Positions 22,991 through 34,491 of a stretch of 64,000 nt of DNA are shown here, piece after piece (position 1 is the stretch's first letter; every line of letters starts with the position of its first letter). Source of the DNA: Rattus norvegicus (lineage: Eukaryota > Chordata > Mammalia > Rodentia > Muridae). The translations under genes were made by a program, and so were the position numbers. Location of the stretch: positions 1,503,416-1,567,415 of the forward strand of contig NW_026947400.1 of the NCBI RefSeq assembly GCF_036323735.1, in the 5' to 3' direction. The notes beneath the pieces were generated by a model that saw only the letters and a list, made by a program, of their open reading frames with translations, was not told where the DNA came from and did not search any database.

Positions 22991-23171
22991 CAGAAGTTTA
23001 AACAACCAAAATCTGGATTTATAGTAGAAAGTTTTTTGGGGGGTTGATAAGAAAGAAGTGCATAAACCCATAAAGCGCAAGTGAATACACATATATTGGG
23101 ATGATACCAATTGGAGCAAAGAAGCACGGCAGAAGACTCAGGAACCATAATATCACCAGGAATTCAGCAAT
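22991..23171 (-). pseudogene. Xpr1: Xpr1 pseudo-exon 2 of 4
   Basis: 181 bp, with acceptor 'ccctctgctttacag' and donor GTAAGT. The frame encodes IAEFLVILWFLSLLPCFFAP followed by a segment ending ALYGFMHFFLINPPKN. A one-base gain in the C/A run near 23,035 moves the conserved continuation (FYYKSRFWL type) to another frame. The intron to the previous exon is only 301 bp. Confidence 0.88.
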
Positions 23172-23472
23172 CTGTAAAGCAGAGGGAAGACAAAAGAGAG
23201 AAGGTTCCTCATTATCATTACACAGAATAGCCTTTAATAAACAAATATATATAAAATGATGCACAGTTCAATAATCCTCTAGTGGGAGGTTGACTTGAGC
23301 ACTGATCAGGTTATTCATGAACACCCTTGCATTCAGTCACTCAGAGTGGAGTACATCTATGGAGTCCCAGTAAGTCAGATGCTCTGTGAGAGCGGAGAAC
23401 ACTCAGGAGACTCCCAGTGAGCTGGCCATTCTTTTAGCGAGGACATGTTCACAAGACTCTGTGCTGTACTAC

Positions 23473-23663
23473 CTCAAAGGGATGATGATGAGACAAATTG
23501 TTTCTTGAATTAAGTTAAAAGGTGAGGAAATGATTTACTCCAGCTTGTCTCCAACCATTTGTGTTGATGCTCAGTAGAAAAAGGAATTCAATCAGAAGAT
23601 AGCTACCACAGTAGATTCTTATCAAGGACCACACAGTTCTATCTATTTCAAGTTTATAAACAA
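23473..23663 (-). pseudogene. Xpr1: Xpr1 pseudo-exon 1 of 4
   Basis: 191 bp. The acceptor is 'tatttctttcag' just above 23,663; the donor is GTAGTA below 23,473. The frame reads VWSLIRIYCGSYLLIEFLFL, then a segment like INTNGWRQAGVNH and NNLSHHHPFE, matching the XPR1 membrane segments before the EXS domain. An in-frame TAA at 23,515-23,517 sits where the parent is expected to have GAA. Confidence 0.87.
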
Positions 23664-23974
23664 CTGAAAGAAATATATTGGTTAGTTATCTACCATGTTC
23701 CCTTTAAATATCTTTTCTCATAATTGTCTAAGTCACAGACCTAGGACAAAATATTTCTACAAAGACAGTCTGTATATAGATAATCTTAATAGTCAACAAA
23801 TATGCATCTAGGCATATTTCTTCTACCTCTTTATGCTGCAGAGTGCCATTAGATTAATTTCTATCAAACTTTTTTAATCATGTTATTCCATTGTTCTATA
23901 TGGTTTTTTTTTTAATTTTCATTCTTTTTCTAAAGTATAAAACAGCAGGTTTAAATGGCATTGAACAGTAAGAC

Positions 23975-24110
23975 CAGACTTTGTTTTTGTTTGAGACATG
24001 CAGTCATGACAATCCTGCAGCATGCTATGTAGACCAGACTGGCTTCAAACACAGGGATCATCTTTCCTCTGCCTTCTGTATCCTGGCATTAAATATGTGC
24101 CATGCCTAGT
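23975..24110 (-). mobile_element. B1 SINE, antisense
   Basis: 'Gtttgagacatgcagtcatg', 'tagaccagactggcttcaaa', then 'cctggcattaaatatgtgcc'. Confidence 0.65.
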
Positions 24111-24114
24111 ATAA

Positions 24115-25010
24115 GACTAGTTTAGTCAATGGGAGCTTTCTATATGATGCAACCTCTTCTACTTTGCTGTCTCTGTCATTACACTAATTACATTTACTTC
24201 TACTGCACAGATTTGTTGTAAAATGAAAAGATACAAAACACAAGGCAAATGTCACATAATAATAGTTGACATCTATGGAATGTTTAAAACATTAAGAGTT
24301 TACTTTGTTCTTGGTACATTTACATGTAAAATAGTTTAAATCATTATAATAGCTTCATGAATTTAAATTATTATGCCTATGTTGATGGAGAAAACAAGAG
24401 CACAGAAAGGTTGAGGAATTTGCTCTGGATTATTGAGCTAAATGTAACATTTGGTTGGCCTGGCCTTGTACTTGAAGGTACCCATCTTCCTCTGCCTCCA
24501 CACCTGGCTGCAACTTTTATAACTGTGCACGAAGCTGGTGCTCTCAAGTACTATGTTGCTTATATGCCCATTCACACCACTCGGGAACACTATTGATCTC
24601 CACTTCCTACAATTCTGATATTCAAACACTTTAGCTCTGCAAATTAAAGCTCTTAAAGACATCTACTCTCCAAATTACTTTTCCCAAACCTATGCTACAC
24701 TACTCCCAGTGACAGTCCTAATGCATCTTACCTTTTAAAAAGTGGGTTTTTTCCCAGCACCTACTGTGCTCTTTCATTTCATCTCAACCAAATTATACTT
24801 CCTTAATTTATATAATCATTTTTTTAAAAAAATATTTAATAACTTAAAAATAACAGGTCAGAAAAAGTGTTGCTTTGAAATCAAATATATAAATCAAATA
24901 TCAAATCCTAGTAGGAGAAATTATTTGATTTAGAATTTCTGGTTCTCAGTTTCCTCTTGGTCAATAGAAATATCATCTGTTCTCATACTGGTCTAAAAGA
25001 AAAATGCTTA
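24115..25010. other. Single-copy sequence, no gene recognised
   Basis: AT-rich. Short frames at 24,357-24,660 overlap on both strands and show no domain or splice pattern. This is where an upstream Xpr1 exon would be expected; I did not recognise one. Confidence 0.45.
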
Positions 25011-25640
25011 AAATGATAAGTTATTAGGAAAATGCAACTTAAAAACTAAGACAATACCTCACATCCACTTGGATGGACGTAAAAGCACCCTCATACATTA
25101 CTGGTAGTAATGGAAAGCGGTATAACCTCTATAGAATAAAATAAGATGCTTTCCTATAAAGTAAAGCATGCCCCAAGCCTGCACTCCTACTTGGGTTCCA
25201 TTTCTCGCCCCAATAGGAGGGAAACAACTCACCTACGTCACCCGTACAGTGTTTTCTGATCAATACATGTGAGCCATAGCAAGCACATGCCCATAGGTCC
25301 TAATATCATAATATAAACAATGAAAGTTTATTAATTAAGTTTAGAAGACCCAAAGAGTCTATGAATGGACGAATGGATAAACAAAAAGTGATATGTGGAA
25401 CGTAGTACGGATTGATGCCACAACGTAAATGAATATTGAGAACACACTAAGTGAAAATGCCACAAGACTTCAATCACATGGACTATCTACTGGAGGTATA
25501 TCCATAAAGACAGAAAAGTTCTGTAGTTGTCGACAGCTGGAGCAATAGAAATTTGTGACTGGGCTCCCTTCTAAGACAATAAAAGTTTTAGGTAGATTGT
25601 GTAACAATATTGACATCTTCTTGTAAAATATTTAATTCTG
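25010..25640 (+). mobile_element. Ancient L1 (mammalian-wide type) 3' ORF2 remnant
   Basis: 'Ggaaaatgcaacttaaaaac', 'acctcacatccacttggatg' and later 'tgaatggacgaatggataaa' follow the order of the old L1M ORF2 end and 3' UTR. Strongly decayed, with a gap around 25,160-25,340 where homology is unclear. Confidence 0.6.
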
Positions 25641-25909
25641 AGGTCAAAAAACAGCTTAAGCAAGCATGACAAAGTGAGTTTGCACCATATAAAAACAGGC
25701 TTTGTCATAGATACTTATAATTTAGTGCTGTATCATGAAGCCAGTCATGCCGGGAAAGTTCACTAACCAGCAGCCTAGCAAAATAATCAGCCTGAAGTTC
25801 AGTGAGCAACCTGGCCTAAGGGAATAAAGCAGGGATAAGAAAGACATCTGTTATCCTCTTTTGGGCTTTTTCATGTACACATGCTGGGTATACCTGTATA
25901 CAGGAATCT

Positions 25910-25910
<1 letters not shown>

Positions 25911-25946
<36 letters not shown>
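25911..25946 (+). repeat. (CA)n microsatellite
   Basis: Pure CA dinucleotide run of about 36 bp. Confidence 0.95.
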
Positions 25947-25949
<3 letters not shown>

Positions 25950-26109
25950 GAAGGAGTGTTCATCTTTTATACACTTCATTTCACTAAAAAAAGTAATTAC
26001 AAAGGGGGAAAGTAATAAAATATTGAAGTTGACATTGTAATTCCATCTTAAGATTAACTGTTTTAACTGTTTGCCACTCACGGATTTGCTCCAACATTCC
26101 AAAATTTCT

Positions 26110-26230
26110 AATTCTGTCTGGTCAACTTGACATAACGTAGAGTGACCTGGGAAGAGGTACCCCTATTGAGAATGTGTTGTGACTGTGTCTCTGGGAGACG
26201 GTCTTGACTGATGGCTGATGTGAGAGGGCC
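26110..26230 (+). mobile_element. URR1-like rodent DNA-transposon remnant
   Basis: 'Ctggtcaacttgacataacg', 'gagtgacctgggaagaggta' and 'gatggctgatgtgagagggc' resemble the common rodent non-autonomous DNA transposon usually called URR1. Partial and diverged; the family name is from memory. Confidence 0.5.
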
Positions 26231-26615
26231 GCAAAAAAACTCAAGTAATTATGGAATAAGCTGAGTTCATAGAGTTTCTATCTAAGAATAAGAATACCAC
26301 CTCTGTGAATAATGGATCCATATAATAAAAGCTGCATACTGTTCTATTCTAAACTCTCACATAGTTTAAAATCTTAGTGAGAGGATACTAACATTCATTA
26401 GCATCTTTTGCGCTAAGAGATGTTTTATGTTTCTTGCTGTGTATAATTTTATTTTCACAGTAAAAACATACATGATTTTACAGGAGCTAAATGAAGAAAC
26501 AGAGTTAAATCAAGTACGTCATCTAAGGACACAAATATTTAATTTCAGTAATCTGGTTCCAGAGCCTTCTGGACTTGTATGTAAAATATTTACAAATCAG
26601 AACATGTCTGTGAAC

Positions 26616-26641
26616 TCAAAAAAAAAAAAAAAAAAAAAAAA
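26616..26641 (+). repeat. Poly(A) run
   Basis: A tract of about 24 As with no clear upstream SINE body. Confidence 0.85.
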
Positions 26642-26644
26642 CAA

Positions 26645-28135
26645 TGCCCCAAACAGAAGCCTATTCTATATCTTTTCATTATAATCTTTGCTGCATTGAG
26701 TCCAGTTGGTGGATATGTTTTCTTTTGTTGTTTTGGGTCCTAAATCACTGTTGAAACTCATCACAGTACAGTGCCTGCGCTTTACATCCCTTTCCAGCCA
26801 TGGTAAGTAAGAACTGTCTTCTAATACGAATTGTCAATCTTTTTGTGAGCTAAATGAAATAAGTGTATTTTTGGAGTTTGGCTTCTTTTGTTTATTTTTA
26901 AATGGTTAGTTTCATGTTCTATAAACCTCAGTTATAAACTTTCATCTGTGTCCCTGTATGTGGCTTCAGTTCATTCCTCTCTCTTCTCCACACCATCCCA
27001 TTGGGAACAAAACAAAACAAAACAAAACATCTATTACATTGTTGATAGAACTTTGTATTGTTCCAATTTGGGGACATAAACATAGTACAGTTACTAATGT
27101 TCTCGAGTGCTTATACGTAGGTGTATGCACTTATCTCTATTCCTAGAGAGGTTCATAGGTTACTGCCCACAAACATAGGTTACCTCCGTTTTGGTAAATA
27201 GTGCCTAGCAACACTCTGAAGTGCTATGCCTACCTTTCACTTCCAGTATTACTGCCAAGATGTGCCACTATACAGAGCAACACAACTCCTGTACACTCCA
27301 AATATATGGCTATGTGAGAGGCTTCGAGGCTGCTACTGTTGTAGGCACATTGGCACAAAATTATTTCTTTGTATTGTAGCCTCTTAGGTTGTACATTTAT
27401 AAAAAACAATATAATTAAATTTTTTTAACATTTTACATATACTACCAATTATTCTCAAAAAGGATTTCAACAATCAATAGTCCTACCATTAATTTACAAG
27501 TGCTTATTTTATACACTTAAGTCTACTGCAATTGTTAAGTCATAAGTGAAATCTGGAATAATTTGATTATTTTAAATTGAGCAAAGTTTAATAGAAGAAA
27601 AACTGAAAAACAAAAATCTGTATAGAAAAAATTATTTTTATGAAATTAAAACTCTGGGATATGAGATTTTTTATTGAAAATTATTGAACACTAGGTCATG
27701 TTCCCTTGAGAGACCATAGCAATTTTTCACATAATTTTTATGTGAATGCAAAATGTAAAGAATCTTGCTTGTACTTGCTTTACCGCTGCTGTGTTTCTCT
27801 CTGACTCTCAACAGTGCTATCTTCTCAGTACCTGAGGGGAGTTAAATAAAGACAGACAGCTGGCCTTATCTGTTTACCCTACCCCTCACCAATACTCACA
27901 AAAATCAAACAAAAAAAGGTTCTGAGGTTAGAGTGTAATGCACAATGTTAGATATATAAACTGCATGCATTAAAAATAAACTCAGAGTAATACAGTCTAT
28001 GTTTACTAAAAACTTAGCTTGTCAAATAAGTTAAAAAAATAAAAAAACCCAAAATCTCCCTTTCCTTTAATTCACATGAAAAGAAAGAAATCTGCTTTTT
28101 TCCTGACTTATTTAACTCTTAAGGATTGACTTCTC
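26645..28135. other. Single-copy sequence, no gene recognised
   Basis: AT-rich, with an (AAAAC)n patch at about 27,009-27,028. No frame with family features on either strand. Confidence 0.5.
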
Positions 28136-28137
28136 CT

Positions 28138-28215
28138 AGTTTTTCAGTACTGGGGACTGAACTCAGGAGTCCATTTGAGACAGGCAATCATTTTGCTACT
28201 GAACTACATAACCCT
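28138..28215 (-). mobile_element. ID/B4-type SINE fragment, antisense
   Basis: 'Agtactggggactgaactca' followed by 'ttgctactgaactacata', an antisense tRNA-derived SINE head. Confidence 0.55.
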
Positions 28216-28319
28216 CTCCTTCCTCTGTACGCCCAAACCCTTTTTTTTTTGTCTAAAGACTCATGGGGGTCAAGGGCAGTTCCTATGTGTTCAAGTCACA
28301 TAAAGGTGACTTGCGGGTT

Positions 28320-28540
28320 TACTGGGGAGATAGCACAGTGAGCAGAGAGCTTAAGGTGCAAGTGTGAGGATCTGAGTTTGAATGCAAGGAATCCTCATAA
28401 AAATCAAGATTTTATAACATGAATCTATAATCCTTGTGCTCCAGCCACTGGATAGCAGGGGGAGATAGGAGAATATTAGACACCTATAGGCCAGCTTGAC
28501 TGGCATAGCCGAGGTAAACAATAGAGAAACCCAGCCTCAA
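28320..28540 (+). mobile_element. B-type SINE, sense, diverged
   Basis: 'Tactggggagatagcacagt', 'gtgtgaggatctgagtttga', 'gaatctataatccttgtgct' and 'gagaaacccagcctc' give the order of a B2/B3-related SINE. The subfamily is unresolved. Confidence 0.55.
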
Positions 28541-28544
28541 AACA

Positions 28545-30052
28545 AAAGGGAACAATGCCTGCCTTGATCCTCTGATATTCTAACTGTGCAGGGGCTCACA
28601 TTTACATTTATGGATAATACAAAAACTTCAGGTTCTAAGTTCCTTATAGATGAACAAATAAAGATAAATTTATAATAATCCTGTATATTTAAGGTACTGA
28701 GTTCATTGAATAGATGAGGAAACTGCTGTAGAAAAGAAGAATTTTCCATTGGACCAAAACAATCCAACAATGGTGGACCTGGAACTGAAAGTCAGACCGA
28801 GTTCTGCTCTTTCCATGGCAGCTTGGTAATCTGGTTGGTCGTGTGTACTGTAGACGTTTCATGTATCCTAGACACGTACACTATAATTACCCTACATGCA
28901 CAGAAACTGGTTAAAAATTATCATAACTCTCAGCAATATTAAATTGTATGATTTGTGTGAATAATACTTTTTAGCAACTAGTGGGAAGGAGGACCTTGAA
29001 GTTTTGGTTGTAATGGCTGACCTGTCTTTCTAGCTACAAAACTCTAATAATACAATGAAAACATACAGTTAATTGGAAAGTTCTTGCAATGCCTTGCAAA
29101 TAGGTTTATAACTTTGTGATATAAAGTAGGCAATTCTGAGGAAAAAGCATCCAAGAAATAATAAAGTTCTGTACATCACTTAATTTCAATTGGTTTTTCT
29201 CTTCAATCCATTCATACTTCTCCAAATATTGTTAAACTTCTCTTATGCTGCATGTAGTATTCTAGTGATTAGAGACAAAAGTCCAGCAATAAAGGTGTTT
29301 GGGACCAAGTCCAACTATTTCTTACATATTAGTGGCAAGTAGAGACAGGAGTATGTGATGCACTGTCATGTCACAAGCATCTGAAGAAAACTAATATGGC
29401 TAAAGGGATAGAAAAATAGAGAGGAGGCCATTTTGTAGTGTGCTCACTTAATGCCTCACTGATAATACAGCATTAAACAGAGATCTAAATGAAGGGAAAG
29501 AATAAGGCAAGTTGACACCCTGGGAAAGAGCTCCCTAAGCAACAGATGTGTCCAAAGAGTAATGGATTCAACTGAATGAGCATGGGGAGAAAGACAAGAT
29601 AGGAAGTAACCAACAATTAAGGTGTAAAATCATTGAACATACTGTTTACTATGGAGGGGGAGGTTTTGAAGAAAGGGGAACAGAAGGAAACCACATTGCA
29701 CAGACTTGTGGTTAGAAAAAGCTCAGGGTAGATGCACACTGTTGTACGATAAACAAGAAACAACTCTTGAGACAAAGATAGTAATAATGGATGGAGTGAA
29801 TAGTGATAAAATTCAAAGAATATGAAGACACAGTAATAAGATTTCATGTTTGTGTAAGTGATAAAATACGAAGGATGTTGTTTGGAAACTAAGTGTTGGC
29901 CAAAGGTAAACTATCATGTGTGCTGTCCCCAGCGAGTAGTATTACTAATAGTAACGGTGAGCAACTGATTCGAACACTGTGACAAAAGTGATGTGCCTTC
30001 CTACAGACCTGAAGGGTTCAAGTTATCAAGAACTAAATTCTTTACAAACATG
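28545..30052. other. Single-copy sequence before the array, no gene recognised
   Basis: AT-rich. The short minus frame at 29,617-29,847 lacks recognisable motifs. Array homology begins abruptly at about 30,053. Confidence 0.5.
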
Positions 30053-31477
30053 AGCCAAAAGGAATAAAAGCCATGAGCTCTCAGTAAAACAACTGTGCCC
30101 TTCTCAAAACCAGGCTTTTGGAAGAAAGAAAATAATGATATAAACCCTCTGACTACCAGGAACCATAACAAGCAGGGAATTACAGATGCTTCTGAGAGGT
30201 TCCTGTTCCTGATTAACATATGTGGAAGGCTCTGACGAGGCTATCTCTTCAGCGATCCCACTCAACTCCTACCCAGGAATGACTGAGCTTTCCCATTGTT
30301 GACATATTTCTTCCTTTTCTTATACCAAGACAGAAAGCCACTTTCCTTCTCCCCATGTCTGATATCATCATGCTCTTTGTTCTCTTTCCCAAATGGCTGT
30401 TTACTCTGAATTGGAAGCAAATTAGTAAACCTTAGAGATACTGAAAGAATATCAATGAGGCAGTTGCAGACACAACAACACTTTTGACATCACAGCCGAA
30501 GCAATGGCTCTCCAGGATACAAGACATTTTTCAGGGAAGGTGTAATGATGATGTCACTGAGAACTGCCATAGCCTACCTGGGGAACAGCTTTCCCTTATA
30601 TTAACCAGATTCGAGGGTGCCCTTTACAGGAGTGTCTCCAGTGACACAGTGAAAACCTATACATACTACAAGTCTCTGAAGGTAGAGACTTATTTTTGCT
30701 TCATTAGTGGTTACATGCTCTGAATGGAAAAACTTTGTCAGGGGCTTGGCATAGGTAGAAAAGTTCTGGGAACATAAGGTGGAGGAGATTCTTCTGGATA
30801 TTTCTATTTCCAGGTATATTCCTGTGAGATACAATTCAATTTGTTAGGTTTTCTCTGTTTCCCAAAGACCAGGATTTTCTTTGCAGACCTTTAATTGAAT
30901 GAAAATTGTATTACGTTTTCCTATTGTACATTCCTTGGTATAGGACTCTATATATTTTTTCCCGTATGTGAACTTAAATATTCCTCTTTTCAATTCATTT
31001 TTTTCCAATGATTTTGGTAACAAAGGGGGTCAATTTTAGAGTGAATATAACAGTGTAAATATTGTGTACTCTTTTCAAAAGATAAACTCCCAAATCCTTA
31101 TTTTTTCCTAAAATTACCAAACATCAGTAACACAAAGGACAACATAGACTATAGAATACAGTATTGTAGTTCCATTAGATATCAGTTTCTAATATCTACC
31201 TTCCTGTGTTCCCTCGGCCAGTCTTGAGGGTTTTGGATGTTTTACCATGATTCTTTCTTTAGGCCAAACATAAGATTAAGGAGGATGGGAAGGGAGAGGA
31301 ATGGGTGAGGTCCAGGTATACCTCAAATTTAATAGGTTCTTAAGAACAGGAGGGAGTCTATTTGGCATTGACATTTGTTGATTCTACATTCTTGAGCTAA
31401 TTGTGCAGTATCCATGGTAATATTCCACCTAACGTCATAATTGTAGAAGCCACCAAATATATATCCAGTATATATCA

Positions 31478-31481
<4 letters not shown>

Positions 31482-31530
<49 letters not shown>
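31482..31530 (+). repeat. (TA)n in array unit 1
   Basis: About 49 bp of pure TA at the junction between the unassigned part and the L1 3' UTR part, the site expanded in several other units. Confidence 0.95.
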
Positions 31531-31533
<3 letters not shown>

Positions 31534-32021
31534 TAACAAATCTAGATAAGATAGATGAACGTAATAAGTGCATTCTTCCAGGAACTAGATATAGATCCTT
31601 CCTGAGAGACGCAGCTAGAGCATGTCAAATACAAAAGTGAATGCCAGTGGCAAACCAGTGAACTGAAAACGGAACTCTTGTTGGTAGATTTTGAGTAAGG
31701 ATTACAAGGGCTGAAGGGGCTTTCAACTCAATAAGAACAAAGATGCCAACAAACCTGGTACTAAACCAATGTTCAAAGACTGTACATGGACAGACTTATG
31801 TCTCCATCTGCATATGTAGCAGAGCAAGGACTTGTACGGCACCAAAGGAAGGAGAAGCCCTTGGTCATCCATAGTTTTGACTCCTAGTGAATGGGAAAGT
31901 CAAGGGGTAATAAGTGTGGTTATAGAGGCATAGGAGGGGGACTGCTTAGGGATCTTATGGAAATGAAACTGAATAGAAACATAACATTTGAAATGAAAAT
32001 ATATAAATATTCAATTAGGGG

Positions 32022-32115
32022 TAGGAGATTTGCTCAGTGGTGGAGTACTTGCCTAGCAAGTGCAAAGCCCTGGGTATGCTCCCCATCTCTGAATAAAAGA
32101 AAAGAAAAAAAAAGA
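32022..32115 (+). mobile_element. ID SINE (rat type)
   Basis: 'Ggggtaggagatttgctcag' then 'cttgcctagcaagtgcaaag', followed by an A-rich tail. A BC1/tRNA-Ala-derived ID element, an order of SINE greatly amplified in rat. Confidence 0.88.
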
Positions 32116-32302
32116 AATATCCAACTAAAAAGGCAAAAAAAGTTAAAAATTAAGAAATAATACAAAAGAGAACTGCCTGCTAATCACACCTATTGACTCA
32201 GGAATCTAATGATTCACTGTCAGGGAATGGTAGTCAGAGTAATTCTAGTGGAAAGAGTAAGATGATCAAACATCGACTAGAAGCACTTCTTTCTCCTAGA
32301 TA

Positions 32303-34491
32303 TCAGTGTCAGACACAAACTGCACTTTATGAATCCAAAGCATGGAGGAGCTTACACTGAGCTGAGGATATAAAATTTGTCTTTTTCTTCTTCCTTAGGA
32401 TGTTTTACTATGGGGCAACAAAAATAAATGTGATGAGCTCTCAGAAAAACAATGGACCCCTTCCCAACTACTGGCTTTTGGAATAAAGAAATGAATGATA
32501 TAAACTCTCTGCCTTCCAGCAACCATAACAAGCAGGCAAGTCCAGATGCTTCTGAGAGGCATCTTGCTCCTGAATCCCATATGTGGAATACTCAGATCAA
32601 GTCTATCTGTTTAGTGAAACCACTCAATGGCTATTCAGGCCCCACTGAGTTTCTCATGAACCATATTTTTCTTCCTTTTTTTATACCAAGACAGAATTCA
32701 AGCTTCCTTCTCTCCATCTCTGACATTGTCATCCTCTGTGTTCTCCCTCCCAAATGGCTGTTTACTCTGAATTAGTGGCCAAATAGTAAACACTATTGGT
32801 ACTGAAGGAACATCCAAGAGGCACATGCGGACACAACACTTTTGACATCACTGAAGAAACTAGGGCTCTCCAGGGTACAAGAGATTTTTCAGGGAGGGTC
32901 TAATGGTGATGCCACTGAGAACTGCAATGGCCTACCTTCTAAACAGCTTTATTTACATTGATGAGATTTGAGGGTCCCCTTTCCAGGATGTCTCCTGTGA
33001 CACAGAGGAAACCTTTACGTATTACATCTCTCTAAATCTAGAGACTTCTCTTTGCTTCATTATTGGTTACATGTTCTGAATGGAGAAAGTTAGTTAGTGG
33101 CTTGACATGGGTAGAAAATATGTGTGGAGGAGATTCTTCTGGATAATAATTTTTTTCCCAGGTTGATTCCTGTGACATGCAGTTCAATTTTCTACGTTAT
33201 CTCTCTTTCCAAAAGGCCAGTATTTTCCTTACAGATCTTTAATTGGGTGAATATATTACTACATTTTTTCACTGTACATTCCTTGCTATATATATATATA
33301 TTCCTGAATGTGTACTCAAAAATTCTGTTTTCTAATTCAATTTTTGCAATGACATAGGAAATGAAGAGGCTCCAGCCATAGCGTGAATATACCAGTGTAT
33401 ATATTGTGTACTACTTGAAAAGATAAACTCCATAATCCTATTTTATCAAAAATTTACCAGACATCAGTAAAGAAAAGGGAAACATGGATTATAGAATGTG
33501 GATCTGTATCCATACTAGATATCAGTTCTCTAATATCTACCTCCTGTGTTCCCAAGGGCAGAATTGAGGCTTTTGGATATTTAACCATGATTCTTTCTTT
33601 AGGCCAAACATAAGATTCAGTAGGATGGGCATGCAGAGGAATCGGTGAGGTCCATTGAATCCTCAACATCATTACCTCATTGGTTTCATAATACCATGAG
33701 GGTTTATATTTGGCATTGTTCTTTGTCGATTCCAAATCTTTGATCTAGTTTCCCAGAATCCAAATTAAAATTCCACCAAAGCTCATAGTTGTAGGAGACA
33801 GCAAAAGTATATATATATATTCAGCCACCAAATCTAGATAATGCAGAGAAGTGTCACTGAGAGTAACAAGATATAATTCTTTCCTGAGAGACACGGCTAG
33901 AGCTTGTCAAATGAAGAAGTGAATGGTAGTGGTAGACAAGTGAACTTTAAACCCACCCCTTTTGGTAGATTTTAAGAAAGGATTACAAGAGCTGAAAGAC
34001 TTTCAATACCATAAGAAAAATAATGCAAATGAAGCAGAGATTTCTGTTACTAAACCAATTGTCAAAGACTGTACATTGACATACCTATGTCTAAACTGCA
34101 TATGTAGCAGAGGATTGCCTTGTTTGGCACCAATGGAAGGAGAAGCCCTTGGTCCAATCTAGCTTTGACTACTAGTTCAAGAGAATGTCAAGGGCAGTAA
34201 ATGGGGTTATAGAAAATGGGAGGGTTCTGGGTAGGGAACTTATGGCAGGAAACTGGGAAAGAAAATAACATTTGAAATAAATATATAATCAATAATTTTA
34301 AAAGAGCAATGAATTTGTCTAAAAAATAAAATAAAAATGAAAGAAGAAAAAGAGAAGAAAACTGCAAGCTAACACACCTATTGACTCAGAAATCTAAAGG
34401 GTCACTGTCAGGCAATGATAGTCAGAGTAATACTAGTGGAAAGACTGAGATGATGAAATATCAAGTCAAAGCACTTCTCTCTCCCAAATAT
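32303..34491 (+). repeat. Array unit 2
   Basis: 2.19 kb, the most compact complete unit. It has only short TA runs (33,287-33,301 and 33,811-33,820), so it probably shows the arrangement before TA expansion. L1 3' UTR part about 33,828-34,310. Confidence 0.9.

Larger units (their letters stand above)
18092..23663 (-). pseudogene. Xpr1: Unprocessed partial pseudogene of Xpr1 (four exons with introns)
   Basis: XPR1 is the multi-pass plasma-membrane phosphate exporter that also serves as receptor for xenotropic/polytropic gammaretroviruses. Four minus-strand segments match consecutive parts of its transmembrane and EXS region, in order: 23,663-23,473, 23,171-22,991, 19,622-19,452 and 18,290-18,092. 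Three have AG acceptors after pyrimidine tracts and three have GT donors, so this is a duplicated gene fragment, not a retrocopy. It is inactive: TAA at 23,515-23,517, a frameshift near 23,035, TGA at 19,617-19,619, a 1-nt loss near 19,500, a lost donor at 19,450 and a 4-bp gain near 18,155. The N-terminal SPX part and the C-terminal exons were not found. Recognition rests on memory of the XPR1 protein. Confidence 0.87.
30053..32302 (+). repeat. Array unit 1
   Basis: It starts inside the unit, at the 'aataaaagccatgagctctc' block, so its first ~100 bp are missing. It carries (TA)n at 31,482-31,530 and an ID SINE at 32,022-32,115 just after its L1 3' UTR part (about 31,535-32,020). Confidence 0.9.

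Noticed and set aside
18092..23663. Xpr1 fragment as a processed (retro) pseudogene
   Set aside because: Donor and acceptor signals and intervening sequence of 0.3, 3.4 and 1.2 kb separate the exon blocks, and no poly(A) tail is seen.
32022..32115. tRNA-like sequence in ID elements (also 40,080-40,195 and 47,825-47,920)
   Set aside because: These are tRNA-Ala-derived SINE heads with A-rich tails, not functional tRNA genes.
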